From Dyadobacter chenwenxiniae (GTDB lineage: Bacteria; Bacteroidota; Bacteroidia; Cytophagales; Spirosomataceae), in contig NZ_CP094997.1 in assembly GCF_022869785.1 (NCBI RefSeq), positions 1,798,001 to 1,862,000 of the forward strand: a DNA stretch of 64,000 nt, written 5' to 3'. Positions within the stretch are counted from its first letter, which is position 1. Every line of letters starts with the position of its first letter. Shown here one piece after another: positions 53,327 through 61,128 of this stretch. The notes beneath the pieces are model-generated. The model did no database searches. It was not told where the DNA came from and saw nothing but the letters and a program-made list of their open reading frames with translations. The translations under genes and the position numbers were made by a program.

Positions 53327-54091
53327 CTAGTTAGCACGGGCAAGCTGAACTTCCAACTTGATGTCGACATTTCGGTCGTTGCCGTTATACCGTGAATTAT
53401 AACCGCCTGAACCGATACCCACGCCCATTCCGCCGCCCATTCCGATTCCTCCTCCTAAACCTATGCCAATGCGGGGACTGAATCCGGATTGTGATGACTG
53501 TCCGTCCACTTTAATGTTGACGCCCAGCATGGCAGTTTCCTTCGCATTCACGCCCATAAGACTAAACGGGATCGCAATTTGCTCTGTAAGCTCACCATTC
53601 TGGTCCATCAGAATTTTGGATTTGATGCTCCCGTCCTGAGCCACCAGGTTAATGAAATGCTGTCCTTGCTTATCTTTCCAGACCGCTTCCTTATTGTAGG
53701 AATCCAGAAGCAGGTCCAGGCCCAGGCTGTTCGGGAGATCGGTGTCGACGCGTTTGAGCGCTTTCCTGTCCTCTTTCATCACAACCGGGAACAAGAGCGA
53801 ATACTGATCCTTCTTCTGTCCGTCGGGGCTGAAGGAGATTTTCAGGCCGCTTGAAAGAATGTTCTGAATGGTTGTCGGATCCTTTGTTTTGAGCGTCAGA
53901 TAAACGTAATGTTCATCATTGATGATGCCATATCTGAGTCTTGACTTCTGATCTTGCTGATCCGGTTTGATTTCATCCACGTATGAGAAGGGCGCATTCC
54001 ACTTCGATTCGTAAGTCATCGTTTTGGAAGAACTGCATCCGGCGAGGGCAACGAGCAACAGCAGGGACCAACTGTTTCTTATAATTTTCAT
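53327..54091 (-). CDS. Lipoprotein of unknown function with glycine-rich tail
   Basis: 254 residues with lipobox LAGC (C19). Residues 25-200 are beta-rich and resemble periplasmic CBM9/DOMON-like folds (YESKWNAPFSYVDEIKPDQQDQKSRLRYGIINDEHYVYLTLKTKD, SLLFPVVMKEDR, AIPFSLMGVN). Residues about 205-232 are nearly all Gly with Met/Ile (IGIGLGGGIGMGGGMGVGIGSGG), and the C-terminal strand DVDIKLEVQLARAN closes the fold. The Gly segment is an insertion between two strands. No named family is assigned with confidence. Confidence 0.8.
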   Translation of the reverse strand: MKIIRNSWSLLLLVALAGCSSSKTMTYESKWNAPFSYVDEIKPDQQDQKSRLRYGIINDEHYVYLTLKTKDPTTIQNILSSGLKISFSPDGQKKDQYSLLFPVVMKEDRKALKRVDTDLPNSLGLDLLLDSYNKEAVWKDKQGQHFINLVAQDGSIKSKILMDQNGELTEQIAIPFSLMGVNAKETAMLGVNIKVDGQSSQSGFSPRIGIGLGGGIGMGGGMGVGIGSGGYNSRYNGNDRNVDIKLEVQLARAN

Positions 54092-54213
54092 TTTGTCTGT
54101 AAATAACGATTATGACTAATTTTATAAACGAAATCCTTCAATTAATCATTACTACAAACAAAAATAAATCGTTGCAATATTATTCAGCCTTACCAGAACT
54201 ATGGAACAAATTT

Positions 54214-56142
54214 TCAGCCACGGTCATCCCCGCCCAGCAGAACGGCGATCTTCTTATGCAGTTTTTCGGGTTCAAATGGTTTGGATAATGTATCGTTCAT
54301 GCCGGATTCCAGCGCTTGCTGCACTTCTTCGGGCAATACGGTGGCTGAGAGTGAAAGAATGGGTGTTTTGACCATAAGCTGCTTGCGGGCAAAGCTGGCC
54401 GCCTGAAAACCGTCCATTTCCGGCATACGGGTGTCCAGGATAATAAGGTCAAAAATCCTTTCCCTTAATGCGTCAACGGCCTCTTTACCATTTAGCACCA
54501 TGGTTGTGTCCAATTGCCAGGTCTTGAGATATTTTTTCAAAAGCAATGCATTGATGGGATTATCCTCGGCTACAAGAACGGTCTTTCCTTCAAACGGCGG
54601 CAGATCCTGAAACGCGATCGAGGGTTTTATCTCGATACTTTTCTCATTCGCATCCGGCAGGATCAGCGTAAAAAAGAATTGGCTGCCTTCGTTGGATTTG
54701 CTGTTCACTTCCAGTTCGCTTCCCATGAGCCGCACGAGTTTTTGAGAAATCGTAAGCCCCAGGCCTGTTCCGCCGTACTGATGCGATATACTTTCGGACG
54801 CTTGTCCGTATTCGGAGAAAATGTTGGCCAGCTGCTCGTTCGACATCCCTATGCCCGTGTCTTCGACGCTGATTTTGATTTTGTGGCCTAATTGCGTTTC
54901 TGACACCAGTTCCATTTTGCAAGTTACATGGCCTGCCTGGGTAAACTTTAAGGCGTTGCCAATCAGGTTTAGCAAGATCTGGTTCAGCCGCATGCCGTCA
55001 ACCATTACGCAGTCGGGAAGCCGGTTATCCGTAACCAATTTTAATGTCAGATTTTTTTCATCCGCTTTGAACCGCATGAGATCAATGATGCCTTTTCCCA
55101 GGGCACGGAGGTCAGTGGACGTTGGGATAATTGAGAATTTGCCTTCGTCAATTTTGGAAATATCCAGAATGTCGTTGAGAATGTTCAGGAGCGAACCGGA
55201 CGATTGCCGCAGCATGCCGAGCAGATCCCGTTGAGATTCGTCCAATTGCGTAGCGCTCAGCAAGTTACCTATCCCGATGATGCCATTCAGCGGCGTCCGG
55301 ATTTCGTGGCTCATGTTGGCAAGAAACGCCTCTTTCACTTTTCTGGCCTTTTCAGCCTGGCTTTGTGCATCGATCAACGCCCGCTCATGCGCCTTTCTCT
55401 TCTCAACATCATGCAGATTTACAAACAGCAGTCTGTTTTTGTACATAATACGCAGTTCCAGCCACACCGGCTGCCGTAAACGACCAAAAAACCGGTCTTC
55501 CACCACATTTGTTTCCCCTCCGATATAACTTTTCTTAACTAGAACTTCGCGTAGAGATGAATTTAGGGGGTCCACCAGCAGGTCCAGGATCGTTGTTCCT
55601 ACCAAATGGTTCGGAGACGCACCCAAGATCGTTTCAACAGAAGGGTTTACAGAAATAATATTGCCTGTTTCCGGCTCAACGGTGGCGATAATGTCGGGAG
55701 AATTAAGAATGATCGTCGCGTAATTTTCCAGCAGCTTATTTTTATCACGGATCTCTTTCTGACTTCGGGCGAGCCTGATCAGCGAATCAACTTTTGCGTT
55801 GGTAATGTATGGATCGAGCGGTTTGTACAGATAATCAATTGCGCCCGTCTTCAATCCCCGCACGGCATAAGTAGTCTCTTTTGAAATAGCGGTTACAAAA
55901 ACGATGAGTATCTCTTTTGTCTTGGGATTGGATAATAATGTTTCAGCAAATTCAAAACCATCCATGCCGGGCATTTGCACATCGACCAGCGCTACCGCAA
56001 TTTCATTTTCCCAAACAATGCGTAGTGCCTCATTCGCGGAAGTTGTGGAGTATATTTCAATATCATCCCTGCTAAGAATCGCCTTTAACGAAATCAGATT
56101 TTCTTCCCGGTCGTCCAGCAGCAGAATTTTTGTGTTTTCCAT
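54214..56142 (-). CDS. Hybrid histidine kinase (receiver-PAS-kinase-receiver)
   Basis: 642 residues and soluble. Receiver 1-125 with D54 (ALVDVQMPGMDG); PAS at about 140-250 (ILNSPDIIATVEPETGNIISVNPSVETILG); HisKA with H279 (FLANMSHEIRTPLNGIIGI); ATPase with NLIGNALKF, DTGIGMS and GTGLGLTISQKLV; second receiver at about 515-635 (LIILDTRMPEMDGF). The N-terminal receiver can take phosphate from the large upstream kinase. Last gene of the kinase-CheR-CheB-kinase operon; 11 bases separate it from CheB. Confidence 0.95.
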   Translation of the reverse strand: MENTKILLLDDREENLISLKAILSRDDIEIYSTTSANEALRIVWENEIAVALVDVQMPGMDGFEFAETLLSNPKTKEILIVFVTAISKETTYAVRGLKTGAIDYLYKPLDPYITNAKVDSLIRLARSQKEIRDKNKLLENYATIILNSPDIIATVEPETGNIISVNPSVETILGASPNHLVGTTILDLLVDPLNSSLREVLVKKSYIGGETNVVEDRFFGRLRQPVWLELRIMYKNRLLFVNLHDVEKRKAHERALIDAQSQAEKARKVKEAFLANMSHEIRTPLNGIIGIGNLLSATQLDESQRDLLGMLRQSSGSLLNILNDILDISKIDEGKFSIIPTSTDLRALGKGIIDLMRFKADEKNLTLKLVTDNRLPDCVMVDGMRLNQILLNLIGNALKFTQAGHVTCKMELVSETQLGHKIKISVEDTGIGMSNEQLANIFSEYGQASESISHQYGGTGLGLTISQKLVRLMGSELEVNSKSNEGSQFFFTLILPDANEKSIEIKPSIAFQDLPPFEGKTVLVAEDNPINALLLKKYLKTWQLDTTMVLNGKEAVDALRERIFDLIILDTRMPEMDGFQAASFARKQLMVKTPILSLSATVLPEEVQQALESGMNDTLSKPFEPEKLHKKIAVLLGGDDRG

Positions 56143-56153
56143 TTTAATTAATG

Positions 56154-56735
56154 CTATGAAAGTAAGTCGGCGATCGTTTTGTAAAACTTATCCTCCTCTA
56201 ACAGGTTATGTTGATGGTATTTTAACAAAGCTTCCTGCGGCATTCTTGGAAATTCAGCAGATTCCGGGTCTTGCACATAGGTAGGAAACCCTTTCTCAGC
56301 TAACAATTTCAGCCCTTCGGCACCATCCTGGCTAGAACCCGAAAACAGCATTGCCGCTTTCACGGGAATGCCGGACAGCGCCGCCGAAATAAAAGTGGCG
56401 TCGATCGACGGGCGGGAAAAAAAATCCGGTTCTGTATGGTCGTAATAAAAGCGGTGGTCCTCACCGACGAGCAAATGATAATCCGGCAATGCAAAATAAA
56501 TGCTGTTTGCGGTGATCGGATCAAGATGATGCGGCTCGCTCATATTAACGTCGGTTTTAGTTTTAAATAAATCGGGCAGAACCGATGAACTGTATTTTCC
56601 CCTGTGCAATACAAAAATGACGGCAAACGAAATCGGGTTCTTCAACTGCTTGATAATGTCCTCAAAGATCACAAAGCTTCCGGACGAGCCGCCAATCAGT
56701 ACAAGACTTAGCGATTCATCCCTCGCACTGTTCAT
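56154..56735 (-). CDS. cheB: CheB-type methylesterase domain protein without receiver
   Basis: 193 residues comprising only the catalytic domain. The triad is visible as S17 (GGSSGS), H44 (VLHRGK) and D137 (GSSQDGAEGL). Chemotaxis CheB normally carries an N-terminal receiver; this short form is typical of CheB/CheR pairs attached to hybrid kinases in Bacteroidota. No chemoreceptor gene is nearby, so its methylated substrate is unclear. The start overlaps the CheR stop by 4 bases. Confidence 0.9.
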   Translation of the reverse strand: MNSARDESLSLVLIGGSSGSFVIFEDIIKQLKNPISFAVIFVLHRGKYSSSVLPDLFKTKTDVNMSEPHHLDPITANSIYFALPDYHLLVGEDHRFYYDHTEPDFFSRPSIDATFISAALSGIPVKAAMLFSGSSQDGAEGLKLLAEKGFPTYVQDPESAEFPRMPQEALLKYHQHNLLEEDKFYKTIADLLS

Positions 56736-57547
56736 TTTATTTTCTGATAAATGTTCAGTTTACTATCGATTACCTTGAAATGAGCTTCAAGCCCCGAATA
56801 ACGCAAAGTCTCTCGTTTCCCCAAACAAAGAAAGCCTAACATGCTCAGGCTATCGTACAACAGCCGGAAAACATGCTGCCTCAATTCCAGCGTAAAATAA
56901 ATCATCACATTGCGGCAGCTGATAAACTGGAATTCATTAAAAACACCGTCGCCCGTAAGATCGTGTAATGAAAAAACAATGTTTCTTCTAAGTTCAGGCG
57001 AAATAACTGCCTGGTTATAAGCAACGTGGTAATAATCGGACAGGGAATGCTTGCCGCCTGCCAGCATATAACTTTCTGAGAATGTCCTTGTGTTTCCGAG
57101 CGTAAAGACGCCCTCTCTTGCCGAAGCAAGCACTTTGTTGCTCAGATCGGTGGCGTATATCAGCGAGCGGCTCAGCAGTCCCGCTTCTTTCAGCATGATG
57201 GCCATGGAGAATGCTTCTTCGCCGGATGCACAACCGGCAACCCAGAACCGCAACGCCGGATAGGATTCCAGGTAACCGAAAACTTCTGTCCTGACCCTTT
57301 TGAAATATTCGGGATCGCGGAACATTTCTGAGTAATTAACCGTAAGTTCCTGGATGAGCTCATACACAATGCTTCCGCCGGGTTCAATGTGCTCTAGGAG
57401 CCCGACGAGGTCCATATCATGTTTTGCAAGATAACGCCCGGCCCTTCTCAGCAGCGAAGGCCGTGCATAACCGGAAAAATCGAAACCGGAGATATCACGG
57501 ATGCGGATGATCAATTCTTCGAGCTGGGTATATTCTAGTACTGCCAT
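56732..57547 (-). CDS. cheR: CheR-type SAM-dependent protein methyltransferase
   Basis: 271 residues with an N-terminal helical CheR domain (LEELIIRIRDISGFDFSGYARPSLLRRAGRYLAKHD) and the SAM-binding domain (RFWVAGCASGEEAFSMAIMLKEAG, YATDLSNKVLASAREGVFT, FNEFQFISCRNVMIYF). It would methylate glutamates of a signalling protein; the long coiled coil of the adjacent hybrid kinase is a candidate. The gap to the kinase gene is 3 bases. Confidence 0.93.
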   Translation of the reverse strand: MAVLEYTQLEELIIRIRDISGFDFSGYARPSLLRRAGRYLAKHDMDLVGLLEHIEPGGSIVYELIQELTVNYSEMFRDPEYFKRVRTEVFGYLESYPALRFWVAGCASGEEAFSMAIMLKEAGLLSRSLIYATDLSNKVLASAREGVFTLGNTRTFSESYMLAGGKHSLSDYYHVAYNQAVISPELRRNIVFSLHDLTGDGVFNEFQFISCRNVMIYFTLELRQHVFRLLYDSLSMLGFLCLGKRETLRYSGLEAHFKVIDSKLNIYQKIK

Positions 57548-57550
57548 ATG

Positions 57551-60500
57551 TTACGAGGAATGCAACCACACCTTGATTAAAGCAAGCAGCTTATCCACGT
57601 CTACCGGCTTTGAAATGTAGTCGTTTGCGCCAGCAGCGAGACACTGTTCCCGGTCTCCCTGCATGGCTTTGGCGGTGACCGCAATAATCGGCAGGTTGGC
57701 CCATCTGTTCACTTCCCGGATCTTGCGCGTGGCTTCTATCCCATCCATTTCCGGCATCATCACGTCCATCAGCACGAGGTCGATTTCCGGTGCAGCTTCC
57801 AGCTTTTCAATGGCTTCTCTTCCGTTTGTGGCGATTTCTATCTTAAAACCAGCCTCTTCCAACACCGCGCTTAATGCGAAAATGTTCCGCATATCATCGT
57901 CGGCAAGGAGGATTTTTCTACCTAAAAATACGTTTTCGGCATGAACCACCGGATTGCTGAATGCCTCCCGTTTTTCGGGTGCTTTAACCGTTTTAGGCTG
58001 AATATTTTTGAGGAACAGTTTCACCTCATCCAATAAACGTTCATTGGACTTCCTTGTCTTCATCACAACCGGATGCGCATATTTCATGACCCTTGTCAGG
58101 TCAGCCTGATTGAGATCTTCGGCCGTGTTCACAACCACCGGCACTGCGCTCCATGCAGGGTTCTTCTTAATCTGATCCAGAAAATCCAGTCCGTTCATAT
58201 CGGAAAGCCGGATGTCGAGAATGATGCCGTTAACCGTTTCTGTATTAAGAATGGACATTGCTTCCGCTCCTGAAAATGCATAGAGTACAAAAAAGTTGTT
58301 GGCAGTCAGGAAATCGCCTAGATATTTGCTTTGATACTGATCGTCTTCAACGAGCATGATCTTTTGCTTTTCCGTTTTGCCGGATTCCAGTTTGAGCAAA
58401 GTAAAAATGTGTTCTGCCGATTTCTCGTCCACCGGCTTTTGCATAAAACCGATCGCGCCTTCCTTCACCATATCCATGTCCAGATATGAGCCGGACGAAA
58501 CCGTGTGAACTGGAATAGAACTGGTTATCGAATCGGCTTTAAGCGCTTTTAAAACTTCATCCCCGGACATATCCGGCAAATGCATATCGAGAATGATAGC
58601 CGTGGGCCGGAAACTCAAAACGAGCTCCATGGCTTTCTTACCGGTTTCTGCGACAACAACCTCAAACCCGCTTTCACGCGCTTTTGCGTACATATCGGCT
58701 GCGAATATTTCATCGTCTTCTACCAACAGCAGGCGATGTGCTTTGCCATTGTCATATGCCTGGGTTGGCTTAACCGGCTCCGCCGCCTTAACAACTTCCA
58801 CAGGCACCTCGATTTCTCCTGAATTTTCGACCTCGTTTTTTACGGGAATCTTGAGCGTGAATGTGGATCCTACACCTGCTTCACTTTTTAGAGAGATAGA
58901 GCCCTGGAAAAGATTGGCCAGCTCGCGGCTGATCGACAACCCCAGACCTGTTCCGCCATATTTCCGGCTCGTGGAACCGTCGGCCTGCTGGAATGCTTCA
59001 AATATAGATTGCTGTTTTTCAGGCGCAATTCCGATGCCCGTGTCGGAAACCTCAAAGAACAAGTGGGAAGATTCCTGACGAATGTTCACCGAAACGGTGC
59101 CCGGCGCAGACGTGAATTTCACCGCATTGGAAACCAGGTTACGGATGATCTGCAACAACCGGACCTGATCCACAAACAAAATATCCGGACAGGATGGCGC
59201 TTTTTCTATTTTAAGGTTTAATCCTTTGTTCTCAGCAATTTTCTGGAATGTATTCCTGATTTCAGACACCAGAAGCTCGGTATTAACCTGCTCGTATATC
59301 AGTTCGATCTTGCCCGATTCTACTTTGGCAAGGTCCAGAATATCATTAATAAGCGTCAAAAGGTCGTTTCCTGAATTAAAAATAACCGAGGCGTAACGTT
59401 GTTCTTCTTCATTCAGTCTCGCCCCTTTGTTTTCCCCCAAAATCCTGGACAGGATCAGAATGCTGTTAAGCGGCGTCCTTAATTCATGGCTCATGTTGGC
59501 CAGGAACTCACTTTTAAACCTGCCGCTTTTTTCCAGTTCGTCGGCTTTGATCTGTATCTGGTCCCGGGTTTCCTCAATGGTGCTCTTCTGCTCTTCAAGC
59601 ATAAAAGCTTTCTCTTCCAGCTCTGTATTGATCTGTTTCAATTCTTCCTGCTGCACCCTCAGTTCTTCTTCGGAAACTTGCAAGAGCGATGTCTGGCGAA
59701 TGAGCTCCTCGTTCGTAACGCGAAGCTCTTCCTGCTGGCTTTCCAGTTCCTCAGCTTGTAACTGGGTTTTTTCGAGTAACTCGTTTGTGGTCTGGCGTGC
59801 GTGCGCCGCCATGACGGCAACGGCAACATTGTCCGAAACCATTTCCAACAGTTTGGATACTTTTTCGCCGGGATCATTCAAATATCCCACTTCCATCACT
59901 GCCGTTATCGCACCTTCGAATGCAATGGTTTTGATATAAACCACTGCCGGATCTGCGCTTCCTGTTGTGCTCGCAATTTTAAGGTATCCTGCTGGTACGG
60001 AGATTTTTTTAATGCTAACCCGGTCCGCGGCCATTTGTCCGAGCAGCCCTTTACCTAAAACGATCGCCTCAGGCACGCACACCGATCCGTCTATTCCGTA
60101 ACTGCTGGCAAGTTCCAATTGCTCACCTGTTCGGTTAACGAGATACATTGTTCCTACTGGCGAACCGGTCACTTCAACGAGCTTGCTCAATAGCTTTCTG
60201 GCCAGTTCATGCTGTGTTGGCTCACCGCGGATCGCCTCGGCAAGCGCAACGGCATGGTTTAAGATCCAGTTTTTCTCCTGGTCTTCAACCGAAAGCTGTT
60301 CGAGTTGTTTATTGGCCTTGATTGTTTCGTTCTCCGAAGCGATTTGTGCATTATAAGTTGTTCTTATAAAATAGTAGAGCAGGAAGATGACGCACAGAAA
60401 TGCCAGCGTTCCGAAAAGAATGTACCGGGTTGCACGGGTAGAGCTTTCAGCTGCCTCCTGTTCCCGTTCTTCAAGCAGCCCCACCTCTTCATTCTCTATC

Positions 60501-60976
60501 CTTTTGAATACAAAATCAATCTGAGAAGAAAGCACTTTTCCTTTCAGAATGATCGATTTGACCGTATCGGGCCGGTAACTTCCGGATTTCAGTATTTCAT
60601 ATTGCTCCGACATCAGATCCAAACGCACTTGTATCAATGGCGTAAGCGTATCCAGGCGGCCCACTTGCCTCTTGTTATCTCTTACCAACCTGCGCATGGC
60701 CTCAAGTTGTGACCAAACATTGTCAACAGCAGCGCGGTAATTGTTCTCGAAGGTTACATTTCCTGTAATTGCAAATCCCCGGAGGTTGGATTCTGCTGTA
60801 AGTAACCGGTTTCTGACAGAAGTGGAGTTGGCCATGACTTCTCTCGTGTGATTGACCCAGCCGGTGTTTTCCTGCTGCATCCTGATCGCATTATAAGAGG
60901 TAAGCCCGACGACAACAACGAGGACAATGGAGAAGATTATTCCAAATAAAATCTGTTGCTGGAAAGAGATGCGCAT
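57551..60976 (-). CDS. Large membrane hybrid histidine kinase (CHASE3-GAF-kinase-three receivers)
   Basis: 1141 residues. Membrane helix 1 (IIFSIVLVVVVGLT), a periplasmic CHASE3-like helical sensor at 35-180 (LLTAESNLRGFAITGN), membrane helix 2 at about 185-208 (YILFGTLAFLCVIFLLYYF), a GAF domain at about 250-390, and a long Gln/Glu-rich coiled coil at about 395-475. HisKA has SHELRTPLNSIL, and the ATPase has NLVSNAVKF, DTGIGIAPE and GTGLGLSISRELA. Three C-terminal receivers follow (IILDMHLPDMSG, IILDIRLSDMNG, LVLMDVMMPEMDG). It heads the operon with CheR, CheB and a second hybrid kinase, suggesting a branched phosphorelay. Confidence 0.95.
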   Translation of the reverse strand: MRISFQQQILFGIIFSIVLVVVVGLTSYNAIRMQQENTGWVNHTREVMANSTSVRNRLLTAESNLRGFAITGNVTFENNYRAAVDNVWSQLEAMRRLVRDNKRQVGRLDTLTPLIQVRLDLMSEQYEILKSGSYRPDTVKSIILKGKVLSSQIDFVFKRIENEEVGLLEEREQEAAESSTRATRYILFGTLAFLCVIFLLYYFIRTTYNAQIASENETIKANKQLEQLSVEDQEKNWILNHAVALAEAIRGEPTQHELARKLLSKLVEVTGSPVGTMYLVNRTGEQLELASSYGIDGSVCVPEAIVLGKGLLGQMAADRVSIKKISVPAGYLKIASTTGSADPAVVYIKTIAFEGAITAVMEVGYLNDPGEKVSKLLEMVSDNVAVAVMAAHARQTTNELLEKTQLQAEELESQQEELRVTNEELIRQTSLLQVSEEELRVQQEELKQINTELEEKAFMLEEQKSTIEETRDQIQIKADELEKSGRFKSEFLANMSHELRTPLNSILILSRILGENKGARLNEEEQRYASVIFNSGNDLLTLINDILDLAKVESGKIELIYEQVNTELLVSEIRNTFQKIAENKGLNLKIEKAPSCPDILFVDQVRLLQIIRNLVSNAVKFTSAPGTVSVNIRQESSHLFFEVSDTGIGIAPEKQQSIFEAFQQADGSTSRKYGGTGLGLSISRELANLFQGSISLKSEAGVGSTFTLKIPVKNEVENSGEIEVPVEVVKAAEPVKPTQAYDNGKAHRLLLVEDDEIFAADMYAKARESGFEVVVAETGKKAMELVLSFRPTAIILDMHLPDMSGDEVLKALKADSITSSIPVHTVSSGSYLDMDMVKEGAIGFMQKPVDEKSAEHIFTLLKLESGKTEKQKIMLVEDDQYQSKYLGDFLTANNFFVLYAFSGAEAMSILNTETVNGIILDIRLSDMNGLDFLDQIKKNPAWSAVPVVVNTAEDLNQADLTRVMKYAHPVVMKTRKSNERLLDEVKLFLKNIQPKTVKAPEKREAFSNPVVHAENVFLGRKILLADDDMRNIFALSAVLEEAGFKIEIATNGREAIEKLEAAPEIDLVLMDVMMPEMDGIEATRKIREVNRWANLPIIAVTAKAMQGDREQCLAAGANDYISKPVDVDKLLALIKVWLHSS

Positions 60977-61128
60977 AAACTTCTAAGTAGCGGAATACAT
61001 CAATTTGTAATTTCCAGTCAATATCCGCAAAAAAAAACCAAAATTTGGCTAATTGGCAGTGTTTTTTAGAACTATTTTAAGGTTTAACAGCGAATGTTGA
61101 TTATGAACTAGTTCTACTAAGAACAGTC

